The notes below the pieces were generated by a model that made no database searches, was not told the origin of the DNA, and worked only from the letters and a program-made list of their open reading frames with translations. This document shows positions 34,203 through 46,061 of a stretch of 64,000 nt of DNA, one piece after another. How positions within the stretch are numbered: position 1 is the stretch's first letter; the number at the start of each line of letters is the position of its first letter. Position numbers and translations under genes: made by a program. The stretch spans positions 1,619,501 through 1,683,500 of the forward strand of contig NC_037313.1 in the NCBI RefSeq assembly GCF_000143535.2, read 5' to 3'. This DNA is from Botrytis cinerea B05.10 (Eukaryota; Ascomycota; Leotiomycetes; Helotiales; Sclerotiniaceae).

Positions 34203-35792
34203 CCTGTCATTTTCCCTGCTGCCAAGATGCAATTAAACAGTCGATGGTGTTGTGCACATGCGTGGTTGTGATTGAGGTTGTCCATATTGATTGAGAGTGA
34301 GGCGGACTCAGAGAATACAAGACGGGAAGCTATCAGCGTGGTGGCGCTTTGCCGTAAATTGATTGATTGAGGCTGACCATCCTGCGAGCCTGCTTACAAT
34401 CGGGGCTGAATCCTAACGTTTTCCGACTGGGACATGAGATGATGTATTTTATGTAGGACGTCGCCCGTGTTAGTTGGTGAAGATGGATAGAGGAAATGTT
34501 CAGACTTCATTCTACGATATATATTAACAGTCTTGATGATGGGTCTACTCCGTACCTTCTGGAAGATTTTCATCGTTCGTACAGCAATCCGATAGATTGT
34601 ATCTATCTTCATTGAGTTAAGCATAGTGGATTAGACGGCTCTAATGCGATTAATGCGATTAAATAAATGAAATGAAATTGACAGCAATCAAATATTTGGG
34701 GGGCTCGGGTGATTCATATGCATTCAGTTAGAAGGTCTAGCGATAAAAACCCCTAATAAGCCTTATCCAACTAGGTCTTCCTGCTAGAGTAGAGTTATTG
34801 GATAGTTAGGTAATTGGAGGCTGCATACATTCGACGACATACGGGATTTATTAGAACCCCCATCATTGTGCTCTGTGTACGTACACACAATTCGAGCATG
34901 GCGAATTAAGTTTTGCTATGCTGCATTAGCTACAGCATTTGCTACAGCATTAGCTAGATGTCTTTGTTAGATGATATATAACTTAATAGATTCCACTTTT
35001 AGATGCCTAACTTCAAGTTACTTGCATGTACAAGTTTCACGACATGTATTAGAACTTTGAGCCCCCACAACTCATATAGTGTGAGCGTGCAATGGCATCT
35101 AGTGGGCTGGTGGGTTGGTGGGCTGTTGGGCTGGCTGAATTTACCTACGGGTACAGCATCGTAACTCATCGCCAAACAATTTTCAAAGCTACAATCTAAT
35201 CAGTTCCGCGCAAACCATCTCGATGTGCTAGACTGTCTATACATGACTAGTTTTATATCCTCAAACATTCGCGTAACGATTCTATCAGAAAATTTGACCA
35301 TTTTGAGTCGAGCGTCCGTTGTGCCCACGCCAAGTGCCGAACTTGAACCATGGGGTACAAGGAAATACATCCCCGGAGCCAGGGTTGCGGAAAGTTACGT
35401 TTCTTCGTAGTCAGAATAAATATTGATTGGGATACAATTCAGTACTGATGTTCGATCTCATTCGCATTGCGAACAGTGGTCAGAACCGTTGCCAGTCTTA
35501 TTTTTTTTTTTACGTAGCGTTCCAGAACCACAAAAGCTTTAAACTCTATTTCTTCTTTGTGTGCAAAGTGGGAGTAAGAAATTTGAATTCGATATTTTCA
35601 TTTTGAGGATCTTCATCGCTTGCTCCAATCGTTGGAAAATTGGCTTGAAATCCCACCTTTGATAAACATCGTTAACTTCTTAAACTCTTGCATCCACAAT
35701 ACCATTCATACATATCAAGTATTCCCTCGAAAACCTTACTCCTGCACGCCGTTTTAGTCATTAATACGAAAATATACACAAGATTCGCCATC
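34203..35792. other. divergent intergenic region
   Basis: About 1.6 kb between the divergent HET and methyltransferase genes; no motif-bearing frame. It contains a run of nine T or so near 35500 and small direct repeats (for example gctacagcatt copies around 34930). Confidence 0.45.
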
Positions 35793-37273
35793 ATGTTCGG
35801 GTTTGATATTGTGGTTACAGAAACGACGGCCGTTGAGCTAGAAGTTGATCCCGCCGTTCGTGGCCTCCAGATTCATTCAACTACATAATATATGCGTAAC
35901 ATGCTAATACTTTCAAGGTTGCCGGTACATATTACTCCGATAGTGAAGAAGAATATGGCTCGGATACAACGAGAACATTTCACGAAGAAAAAGATGCAAG
36001 TAAGTCCTCTGTCTCATTCTCTGTGAATAGCACGGTGCAGGATGTTAACTTGACCCTCATAGAATATAAATTACCTATCGATAAGGTAAGAGTTGTGCTC
36101 CAACTCGAAAAATGCCCTGGCTGAAAGATGTACTTTGCTAGTTCGAACAAGATAGACTAGGTTAGTACATTCTGATCACATATGAGCCTTTCGGGGGGTT
36201 GTGCAGCAGCTCACTTTTGATTAGATCTTCAGCATAAGATGCTGACAGTTACACTGTATGAAAAATTATACTTGGCACCTATAAATCCAGAAGAGATGAA
36301 GCATGTCCTAGAGTCAGTAAAGCCCGTCAATTTTTAATCCCGTGATCCCCATCACCCAGCCTCTGATTGCGTCTTGCTACACTCGGAGGATTCTCCATCT
36401 CAAAACTATGAATCTCAATTATTAACTGCTGCTTAGTGTTGGAACGGGACATGGGACATGGGCAGCTGAATTTGGTAAGTAATGTCAAGCATAATCGCCG
36501 GGATTTAAATCTGACCAGGACAGCTACTGAGCATCCAAATACGCAAGTTATTGGAACCGACCTTAGCCCTTCGACACGTGAAAGGTAAGTTAGTTCTTCA
36601 ATACTAGTGGGATTTGGCTAAGTCTATAACAGTATACCCGAAAATTGCAAATTTATCGTTGCTGATGCTGAGGAAACTTGGGATTTTCCAAACAAATTTG
36701 ATTTCATCCACATGCGTGATCTGATGATGTGTTTCAGTGACCAGAAAGAGGTTTTCAGGTCGGCCTATGATGCCCTTGAGCCTGGCGGTTATTGTCAGAT
36801 TCTCGATGCGAAACTCCCGCTAAATGCCATTGACAACTCAATGGAAAGCAGTGGAATTGCCAAATGGTTCCAAGCATTAGTTGAAGCGGGTCAGGCCGGA
36901 AAAAGACCTTGGACTAATATCCCAAAATACATGGAATGGATGGAAGATATTGGGTTCGAAGATGTAACGGAGACAGTCTACCACAATCCCATAAACGATT
37001 GGGCGATGGGAGCAAGAGAGAAGAAAATCGGTGTAATGATGCAAAAGGACATAAAGCGATTCTTGTACTCAACCACGCGGACTTTAGTAGAGGGATCAAA
37101 TATGAATGAGGCAGAGATCAAGGAATTGCTTATCAGCGCAAAGAAATCTGGGAAGGACAGGAATATTCACGCGTACATTCCTATGTAAGTTTTAAACTTC
37201 ACATAACTAACGCCATACTGATCTTTGTAGTTATGTTGTATGGGGTAGAAAGCCCTTCCCAAGCGAAACATGA
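35793..37273 (+). CDS. LaeA-like SAM-dependent methyltransferase
   Basis: Nine exons: 35793-35855, 35918-35999, 36063-36085, 36142-36160, 36235-36312, 36437-36474, 36524-36594, 36633-37184 and 37231-37273. They join in frame to 322 residues. The N-terminus is acidic (YYSDSEEEYGSD). The SAM-binding motif I, HVLDVGTGHGTWAAEF, is assembled across an intron. Then come QVIGTDLSPS (acidic loop), FIVADAEETWDFPNKFDFIH (motif II) and ALEPGGYCQI (motif III). The C-terminus IPIYVVWGRKP is typical of this fungal family. LaeA-type proteins influence chromatin and secondary metabolism, but most paralogues are uncharacterised and may modify small molecules. Two micro-exons (23 and 19 nt) explain why no long ORF covers the N-terminal half. 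Confidence 0.85.
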
Positions 37274-39478
37274 ACGATCGCAGGATTTCTTTCTTGGGGA
37301 ACTGGGCCATGGCCTATGGGCGGGGGTTTCAAAAGCGCATGAAGACGGATTTATTCTTCATACTTCTTTATACCAGCACTAGGATATCTATTTGGTTCTA
37401 CATTACGATACCAAAATTACACTATTTATTTATTAGCTTCCGTTTCTCCACGTCGAATTGAACATTCGTGTCTTGCTTGACAGATTGCCGCGATGTGTAT
37501 CATCGTACAACAGTTGTGTCACTAACGCGTCTACAGTGGTACCAACCGATGACGTTGTTAGTGATGTATTCTCCAACAAATCTTATATGATCGAGATCAA
37601 TATCATTGAAGAGGGGCGGCGGACACCAGCCAGGATTTTCCCGATTAGTCGAGCTAAAGCACACTTTCACGAGATGCGTCTGCAATATTTCACAATATAG
37701 CCAGAGCCGACATTTGTACGAAGCTTGAACAACACACTACTTCAAAGTTTGGAAAGTAAAGGATTTACACGTCGTCTACACATCAAAATCACAATTCAAT
37801 TCCCCAGGAATTCACCTGGACGTCCTCCAAGAGACACGTCACGTGGTAATTTCCACCGCCCAGCATTGCCCAGCATTGCCAAGTTCAAACACGGGAGAGC
37901 ATAAAGTCAAACCAATGACAGAAGTCGTCTGATTATCCAGAACTTTCAAATGCTTTTAAGAGACTTCTAGAAGACGAAAGCGCGAATCCGGTCGTGTGCA
38001 CAGTACTTAGCCCCCCGAAACGTAGGGCCGTGCTAATGGACGTGGACGTGGGCTCGGATCGGTTCAAGACTACGGAGCATTTAGGTGCTGATGACACGAA
38101 CACACGAAGCCCGAAATATCGCGATTCGAGCTCTTTGGCTTGCATGTACCTATCCCATGTTAATAGACTAAGTTAGATAGCTGGGGCCTTCGTGTTATGT
38201 ATTGAACCACTGCGTCTGGTACCAAGGGAAAGGATCGCAGATGATGGACATGGATTTTGAGGAATTGTAGCTATTGATAAAAGTCTCGAATGGCAGACTC
38301 AAACAATTTCCTAATTCCGTCTTGCAAACAAGCACGAAGAAACATAGCATCGCAAGAAACACTCTCAAATACCCTCAAATCACAACAAACGTCATAAAAA
38401 ATGCCATCTCATGAAACACACCTCTTCTTTCTTCTGTCTTCTCTCTTTCGGTTTCGGTCTTCGCGTTTGACAAACAATCCGAGTAATGTGTCGTGCGTGG
38501 TGCTTGTCAAAACTTCAATTGATCGGACAACCCCACGGTATGGCGTGGGCGTTTGACCCAAACAAACCAAGGCATTCGAAGAGCCGTAGAGATGGTCTTC
38601 ATACATGAAACATTGATTAGCTTGATTATTGGATAATATGGGAATGGACCCATGCACGGACTATGATCGACCCCCGCTAACTTCTATCTTTGACCCTACA
38701 TGAAGAATGGAGTTTTATTTTGTTTTTATTCAATACACGACATTGACAGCTGTATACTCTTTTCTAGTCTATGGATAGTCGGTTTATGGATGTCCAATAA
38801 CCAAATTCTCTCGTTCACATTGATGAAGGGGCATGTGAAGGATAACCGAGGCTGGAGATGAAGTATGGAAAAGCCGAGCTGATCACTTCTTGTATCATCT
38901 CTTCCCCAGCAAGAATGCACCATGGCTTTATTATTGAAATCTTACCTCACCATCTATCTATCAGTTCGTAAATCTGAAGCTGGACGTCCGTAAACCATTT
39001 CACTATTACGGCATAGCGGTCCAAGATCAAATCTTGGATCCGCTACATCAGCCGCAAAACCATCCAAACTTTGACACAACGAGCTACACTATTCTTCGCA
39101 TCGCATATGTATCGGCAAGCCCAGCACGCCCATCGCTGTTCGGCGGACATTTTCTAACATGCAGGAAATTATAGTCTTATTCGCAAGCTCGCTTCTCACG
39201 GACTTTGAATGGAGCGAGATCAGATATGGAAAGTGGCAATCCATGTGTTTGCGCATTGAGGTGACGACTTGCTCTTGGTCTGCTTTGACTTCACTTGACT
39301 TGGTTGGTATTTTTAGCTGCACAGAAATGATATATAGAGACCGTAAGTTCTCAGGAAGTATAATCTTTCTCATCATCATCTTTACTTCACTGTCTTCTGC
39401 TTTAATCTTGCAATACTCTTAATACCCATTTCATTCACGTACTTTTCACAAAGCAAACCTCCTAAAACATCAATCAAA
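37274..39478. other. long intergenic region
   Basis: About 2.2 kb without a supportable gene, unusual within this compact right half. Small open frames on both strands lack motifs. The right end is the promoter and leader of the naphthol reductase gene. Confidence 0.45.
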
Positions 39479-40457
39479 ATGTCTGCTACAAACGGATCAA
39501 ACGGAGCCACCAATGGCACTAAGGAGAAGGTTGATTATACCAAGGTCCCAGGTCCTCTCGGTCTCGAGAGCGCCAGCTTGAAGGGCAAAGTTGCCTTGGT
39601 TACTGGATCAGGTATGTGATCTTGCTTTCTTCCTCAAGTTTCATTCTAACATTACAAACCAGGTCGTGGTATCGGTGCCGAAATGGCCTGTGAACTCGGT
39701 CGTCGCGGCGCCAAAGTCATTGTAAACTACGCCAACTCCGATTCTGCTGCCCAAGAAGTCGTCAACACTATCAAGAAGGCCGGTTCCGAGGCAATTGCCC
39801 TCCAAGGAAACGTTTCCGTCGTCTCTGACATCATCAATCTCTTTGCTCAAGCCAAGAAGCAATGGGGTAAACTCGATATTGTTTGCTCCAACTCTGGTGT
39901 CGTTACCTTCGGACATATCAAGGATGTCACCGAGGAGGAATATGATCGTGTCATGAATATCAACACTAGAGGTCAATTCTTCGTTGCCAGAGAGGCTTAC
40001 AAGAATTTGGAAGTTGGAGGTCGTTTGATCATGATGGGTTCCATTACTGGTCAGGCTAAGGGAGTTCCTCAACACACTGTCTACTCTGGTTCTAAGGGTG
40101 CCATTGAGACTTTCGTCCGCTGCATGGCTATTGGTATGTCGATCTTCTGTTTCCTCTTCTATAAACCAAGCACGCACTAACAATCTCTTAGACTTCGGTG
40201 ACAAGAAGATTACCGTCAACTGCATCGCTCCAGGTGGAATCCGTACCGACATGTACCACAAAGTTTGCCGTGAATACATTCCCAACGGCGCCAACCTCAA
40301 CGATGAAGAAGTCGATGAATATGCCGCTACCTGGTCCCCACTCCACAGAGTCGGTCTTCCTATTGATATTGCCAGAGTTGTTTGCTTCTTGGCGAGTCAA
40401 GATGGTGAATGGGTTAACGGAAAGGTTATTGGTATCGATGGTGCAGCTATGATGTAA
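39479..40457 (+). CDS. tetra/trihydroxynaphthalene reductase (DHN-melanin pathway SDR)
   Basis: Three exons (39479-39611, 39663-40133, 40192-40457) give 289 residues. The enzyme reduces 1,3,6,8-tetrahydroxynaphthalene and/or 1,3,8-trihydroxynaphthalene with NADPH in melanin synthesis. Sequence is diagnostic for the fungal naphthol-reductase clade: [28 protein letters not shown] (about residues 42-49), [61 protein letters not shown] (catalytic Ser, Tyr and Lys), [11 protein letters not shown] and [15 protein letters not shown]. The protein ends in Met, as the trihydroxynaphthalene reductase is reported to, whereas the tetrahydroxy form ends in Ile; this is weak evidence. It is one of the BRN1/BRN2-type genes of Botrytis-like fungi, but I cannot say which. 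Confidence 0.93.
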
Positions 40458-40954
40458 TGGGTGGTTAGACGAACTTTTGGGGGGAGTTTCTTGAGATACT
40501 TTGGAGCGTTTAACTATAGTTAATGGATATGGAAAATGGAAAATAGAACCTTTATACCTTTTTTAATTTTGATATCACTTGCTGTTGTATGTGTTATGTG
40601 TGACTGTAAACGATAGATATCGGGTACTCAACTCGTCTAATGGCAGATCCAATGAAGGGGGATCCAAAATCCAAATTCGAGGGCAGTTCGTGTACATCAT
40701 TGGTCAATATAAAGACTATCCTATTTTGCAACAAGACATGTAATGCTTGAACCCACTCCCGGAACTAGACGGTTATTCACGGAATATTATGGGGGGTTGA
40801 AATGTTAGTCGTCTCTTCACTATTGGCTGGTTCACGCCAGAAAGCAGGCGGCTAAACTTCGGCCCATGTATCCAGCTCTCCCCGCACAATTCCCCAGATG
40901 AATCCTCAAGCTCTGCTTCAGAAACAAAACAACCAGTAATAAGTAAATCGAACA

Positions 40955-40972
40955 ATGCAATTTTGTTCATGA
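40955..40972 (+). promoter_or_regulatory. five-codon uORF overlapping the HMG-CoA lyase start
   Basis: An ATG at 40955 opens a five-codon frame whose TGA (40970-40972) overlaps the preferred main start ATG at 40969 in the arrangement ATGA. If transcribed, it could tune translation by termination and reinitiation. The transcript start is unknown, so presence in the mRNA is inferred. Confidence 0.35.
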
Positions 40973-42156
40973 TGTTATCACGGCGCATATTTCAATGCCG
41001 AAATGCTAGTTTACAGCTTCGTCAATTGCGACATCTCGCAACAGCAGTCGATCCTCTGGTAGGTGAAACAAATGGGAAGCAACAACATGGTGACAACCGG
41101 GTAAAATTAGTGGAAGTTGGTCCCCGAGATGGCTTACAGAATGAGAAAAAAATCATACCTTTGGCGACGAAAATCAGGTTGATCGAAAAGCTAGCAAAGA
41201 CGGGCTTGCAGGATATTGAAGCCGGTTCTTTCGTTGCGCCGAAATGGGTGCCACAAGTAAGCCGAGAGTCTTGAAAGTTGGATCAACGGTAACTGACTAT
41301 GGGGTTTTGGCAGATGGCAGATGCGAGTGAGATTCTCGAACATGTTCTCCAAAAGCACAATCAATCGACCGGTCCGCTCAGATACTCTTTCCTAGCACCC
41401 AATAGGAAGGGTCTTGACAAAGCCCTGAACATTTTGTCTCAAAATCGCAATGCATACAATACTGCCGACGTTCCTCTAGATGATGGTCCGGCGGATCCCA
41501 ATTCGTCTCCCAACAAGCCATATATCGAGATGGCCGTTTTTGCTGCAGCAACCGAGTCATTTACACAAAAGAACCTTAACTGCGACATTGCTACATCACT
41601 AAAACGATTTGAAGAAGTCATCCAAGGCGCAAAGGCAGCCGGAATGCGAGTTCGTGCCTACATATCAGTCGTGCTGGGTTGCCCATTCGAAGGCGACAAT
41701 GTAGATCCCCACCGAGTTGCGGAAATAGCGACAGAGTTATTGGAAATGGGAGCGGATGAGATTGATCTTGGAGATACAACTGGAATGGGTACAGGACCTA
41801 AGACTCAAAAGCTTTTACGTACCATGCAATCAGCGGGGATACTGAATGAGGATATTGCTATGCACTTTCACGATACATATGGGCAGGCGTTAATCAACAC
41901 TGTTGTGAGCTTGGAACACGGCATTAGAACTTTCGATAGTAGTGTTGGGGGACTGGGTGGGTGTCCTTATAGTCCTGGAGCTACTGGAAATGTAGCCACG
42001 GAAGATATGGTTTACCTCTTAGAGAGCATGGGGATGCAGACTGGTGTTGATTTAGACGCATTGGCTGACATTGGACAATGGATTACTGGGGAAATCGGGA
42101 AGCCGAATGCAAGTAGTGTTGGGAAGGCAGTGATAGGTGCAAGAAGTCGTAAATGA
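40969..42156 (+). CDS. hydroxymethylglutaryl-CoA lyase, mitochondrial
   Basis: Two exons (40969-41256, 41314-42156) with a 57-nt intron give 376 residues. The enzyme splits HMG-CoA into acetyl-CoA and acetoacetate, the last step of leucine breakdown. The N-terminus is basic and Ser/Leu-rich ([20 protein letters not shown]), a mitochondrial presequence. DRE-TIM metallolyase features: [15 protein letters not shown] (metal-binding Asp and general base region), [48 protein letters not shown] (metal His residues), and the signature [20 protein letters not shown] with the catalytic Cys. All expected active-site residues are present. A shift to a peroxisomal form is unlikely, as no C-terminal SKL-type signal is seen (ends ARSRK). 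Confidence 0.95.
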
Positions 42157-42649
42157 TGCTCATGAACAATGCGATGGGTACACTCAGAAGGTTCAAAACT
42201 GTTTTTTGACAAATTGAGATGGATAACTGGCGTTCGGTGGGAATGGGGGGGGATGGAGCACGATTGTGAAATGGTGCATATACAGCATTGCTTACTACCA
42301 TGCGACATCCTGAGTGATTCAACGAACTCAAATGAATACACATAGTCTTTACTGCTTTTTTAATGATTTCTTACACAAAATGAAGAGAGAACTTGACACT
42401 TCGACTTGCCGCCAGGAGCGGTTTACTCACGTGACACCAGCCAACCTTGTCGCTTATCGCAATTGCCTCGATTCAAACAAGCTAAGCTCCACTTTGAAGC
42501 ATCTCAAGCTCTCCAACCTCTCAAACAAACCAAGCTCGTCATCTACGAAACCAACCAGCATAACCATCGCTGGAGCTTCTTATGAGCTGAAGCACATTTT
42601 CCAATTTTCTTTTTCACAACCCGAATAAATCGCACACCAAATCGCCACA
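42157..42649. promoter_or_regulatory. promoter region of the V-ATPase subunit B gene
   Basis: A 493-bp gap between two genes on the same strand, holding the terminator region of HMG-CoA lyase and the promoter/leader of the V-ATPase gene. The leader is pyrimidine-rich before the ATG (cgccacaATGG, a good fungal start context). No coding feature is supported. Confidence 0.5.
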
Positions 42650-44526
42650 ATGGGAGATCCAAGAGAGTCGTCGTCGTACAATGTTACGCCTCGAATCAGG
42701 TATAACACTATCGGTGGTATCAATGGACCTTTGGTTATTTTGGAGAATGTGAGTGTGGAGGACGATGGCTAGCGGATCCTTGGGCGTATTCTGATAATTT
42801 CGCAGGTCAAATTCCCAAGATACAATGAGATTGTTAACTTGACGCTACCTGATGGCACACAGAGGTCAGGACAAGTGTTGGAAGCTAGAGGTATGTGGCA
42901 TTTGTGCCATTGGTCTTGTTGCACTATTTGCTAATTATATAAATCTGCAGGTGATCGAGCAGTTGTCCAAGTACGAAATTGAGAATTCGACGTGAACCAA
43001 CACTTTATACTAATCAGCGGCTAGGTTTTCGAGGGCACTCATGGTATCGATGTGAAGAAGGTATGGCAATATTATCAGGCCAACATTTGCGACTGTTTCT
43101 AATGGTTTGATAGTCTACCGTCGAGTTCACAGGACGCAGTCTGAGACTCGGTGTTTCTGAGGATATGTTGGGTCGAATCTTCGATGGATCTGGAAGAGCG
43201 ATTGATAAGGGACCAAAGGTGTTGGCAGAAGATTATTTGGACATCAACGGAAGTCCCATCAACCCATATTCAAGAGTAAGACTAGCAGGTTGGAATTCGC
43301 ATTCTTGGCTAATCTATTTCAGGTATACCCCGAAGAAATGATTTCAACTGGTATCTCTGCTATCGACACGATGAACTCTATTGCTCGTGGACAAAAGATC
43401 CCTATTTTCTCTGCTTCAGGTTTACCGCATAACGAAATCGCCGCTCAGATTTGTAGACAAGCTGGTTTGGTTCAGAAACAAGGTGTCACAAACAAAGGCA
43501 CGCACGATGGACATGAGGAGAACTTCTCCATTGTTTTCGCAGCTATGGGTGTCAACTTGGAAACTGCGCGTTTCTTCACCCGGGATTTCGAAGAGAACGG
43601 AAGTCTTGAGCGTGTCACCCTCTTCTTGAATTTGGCTAATGATCCTACGTAAGCGCCATATCATTCTGTCGCCGTAGGCCACCAGACTAATGTTTCATAG
43701 GATTGAACGTATCATTACTCCTCGTCTTGCCCTTACCACCGCCGAATACTACGCCTACCAATTGGAGAAGCATTGTTTGGTTATTCTTACTGATTTGACC
43801 GCATACTGTGATGCCCTTCGTGAGGTCTCAGCTGCTCGTGAAGAAGTCCCAGGTCGTCGTGGATACCCAGGTTACATGTACACGGATTTGTCCACCATCT
43901 ATGAACGTGCCGGTCGTGTCCAAGGTCGCAACGGATCCATCACTCAAATTCCTATCTTGACTATGCCTAACGACGATATTACTCACCCTATTCCCGATTT
44001 GACTGGTTATATTACTGAGGGACAAATTTTCATCGATCGTCAATTATACAATCGTGGTATTTACCCACCCATCAACGTTTTGCCATCGCTTTCGCGTCTC
44101 ATGAAGTCTGCTATCGGAGAGAAGCTCACTAGAAAGGATCATGGTGATGTTTCCAACCAGTTGTACGCTAAATATGCCATTGGTCGTGATGCAGCATCAA
44201 TGAAGGCTGTCGTTGGTGAAGAGGCCTTGTCTTCAGAAGATAAGCTATCTTTGGAGTTCTTGGAGAAATTCGAGCGTACTTTCATTTCACAATCTGCCTA
44301 CGAATCCAGAACCATTTATGAATCTCTCGATCAAGCTTGGAGCTTACTCCGCATTTACCCCAAGGAATTACTCAACCGTATCCCACAAAAGGTTTTGGCC
44401 GAGTTTTACCAACGTTCTGCAGCTGACCGCAAGGGCAAGGGACGTGCTAGCAACAAGGATACCAAGGACAACAGTGAGGAAGGAAAGGCGAAGGATGGGG
44501 AAGAGGAGAATTTGATTGATGCATGA
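42650..44526 (+). CDS. VMA2: V-type H+-ATPase subunit B (peripheral V1)
   Basis: Seven exons (42650-42748, 42806-42890, 42951-42970, 43025-43060, 43114-43275, 43323-43648, 43701-44526) give 517 residues, the expected length. Subunit B is the non-catalytic nucleotide-binding subunit of the V1 hexamer that helps power vacuolar and endosomal acidification. Seen: the beta-barrel start ([20 protein letters not shown]), [40 protein letters not shown] in place of the catalytic P-loop (as expected for B, not A), [35 protein letters not shown], and the ATP-synthase alpha/beta signature [10 protein letters not shown]. The C-terminus is Lys/Glu-rich. Short early exons (20 and 36 nt) are characteristic and were placed by frame. 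Confidence 0.97.
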
Positions 44527-46061
44527 GCATGAGCATGAATATGCTGGCTGGAGAGGTGTAGTGGAGAGTTAGTTCTAGAAGTGTGTAAGAGCGTGTTTAG
44601 TCTTGTCAAATATATCTCTCGGAAATCCTTTGCTTTGAATCGAGCGCGCTTGTGTAGATATTATAAAGAATGGAAATTGAAGCGGTCGATTGCAATGAAT
44701 CTTTTAGCATCCTTTTCCATTTTGATACATGCGTGATTTATGTATCACTCACTGCAAGCGGTATTGTAACTAGAGCTCAATCGTCTTCTCCATCATTTCA
44801 ATCATCACTTGAGCCAGTGTGGTACGACACTCATGCAATACAACATCAAACAACAAGTATATGAACGCATACCTGCATATCTAGGTACATTACATATGGA
44901 GTACAAATTGTTGGATCGTGTTGACCTATCGGTCAGAAGATTTTCCGTAGAGAGTAGAAATAAAAGATGGGCAGTTTATGCGCGCGAATAGTACAGGGGA
45001 GGACATGCGGGGATACAAGCTTCAAGTCACTAATTTACCAAACGGATGTGTCAACGGACTGTTGGCCATTCAGATATACGGAAGGAAACTTCTCTACTCT
45101 ATAATCTAATTGTTGGTAGCTGGAGTGATCTGGGGTCCCCAGTATCGAGATACAAGGTCAGGCAAACCCCGCATTCTTTAGTACCGAGGATGACCAGTAA
45201 GCGGTACAAAGATGGCGGGAGGAAGTTTAAACGCACCACTCACAATCTTGGAACTGGGACGTCATGGGATTTTGGAATTGGGATGAGCAGGAAAGATGAG
45301 AACGAGTCAAGCTTTTACGTGAGGATTTCAAGGTAAGCCAAGGATTGTGCCTGGATTCATTCATATGGCTAAATAGGAACTTGTTTATTTTATCGAAAGC
45401 TCGGGACCCGGGGAAGGATTTATAACAGCAGGCTGGGAAGCTCGGAGAGAGGAAAGTGTAAATGGTTAGTCCTACGCATACGTCTGTCTACTGACCGACC
45501 AACTGCAGTACAAGGTAAGCGATAATATCCCCGCACCATCTGGTCGGAGGAAACGGTGAACTATTAACGAATGGAGTGAATGGGAAGGTGTGAACTTTCT
45601 AGGATTAGCTTTCGCTACATGCTAGCGTGTGGAGAAATATGTAGTGCTATGGACAGGTAGATGTAGATGTAGTTAGATGCATGCGGGATAGTCGTATAGC
45701 TGGGGTAAAAATGAGATATAAGAGATGTAGCTGCCCTTCAACAAAGAATCCTGTGCACAGTAGACGTTGTGTCGATTGACGAACATTGTCAACTGGAAGC
45801 TTTTTCGATCATTCACCCCTGAGATAGCTGAGTGATTGAATGATCATTATACCCCAGAAACCCCGACTTTTAGATTCACTGTGGAGACGGCGATCTACGG
45901 CTTAATCGACATAGTCTTATATTCTTAAACCTCTCCCCCCCCCAAAACAACATACTCTTTTACATTACCAAAGTTACACCTCCATCACGGCGACACCATT
46001 TCTAAATCTTTACTTCCACATCTAATTGAGTATTTATTTCCCAATAAAACAACTCTACAAT
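44527..46061. other. intergenic, no gene seen
   Basis: About 1.5 kb between same-strand genes; no domain-bearing frame. The last 150 bp have C-runs and pyrimidine-rich sequence typical of a fungal core promoter for the downstream epimerase gene. Confidence 0.45.

Noticed and set aside
39641..40300. 219-codon minus-strand ORF
   Set aside because: Antisense shadow of the naphthol reductase gene, whose SDR motifs are unambiguous.
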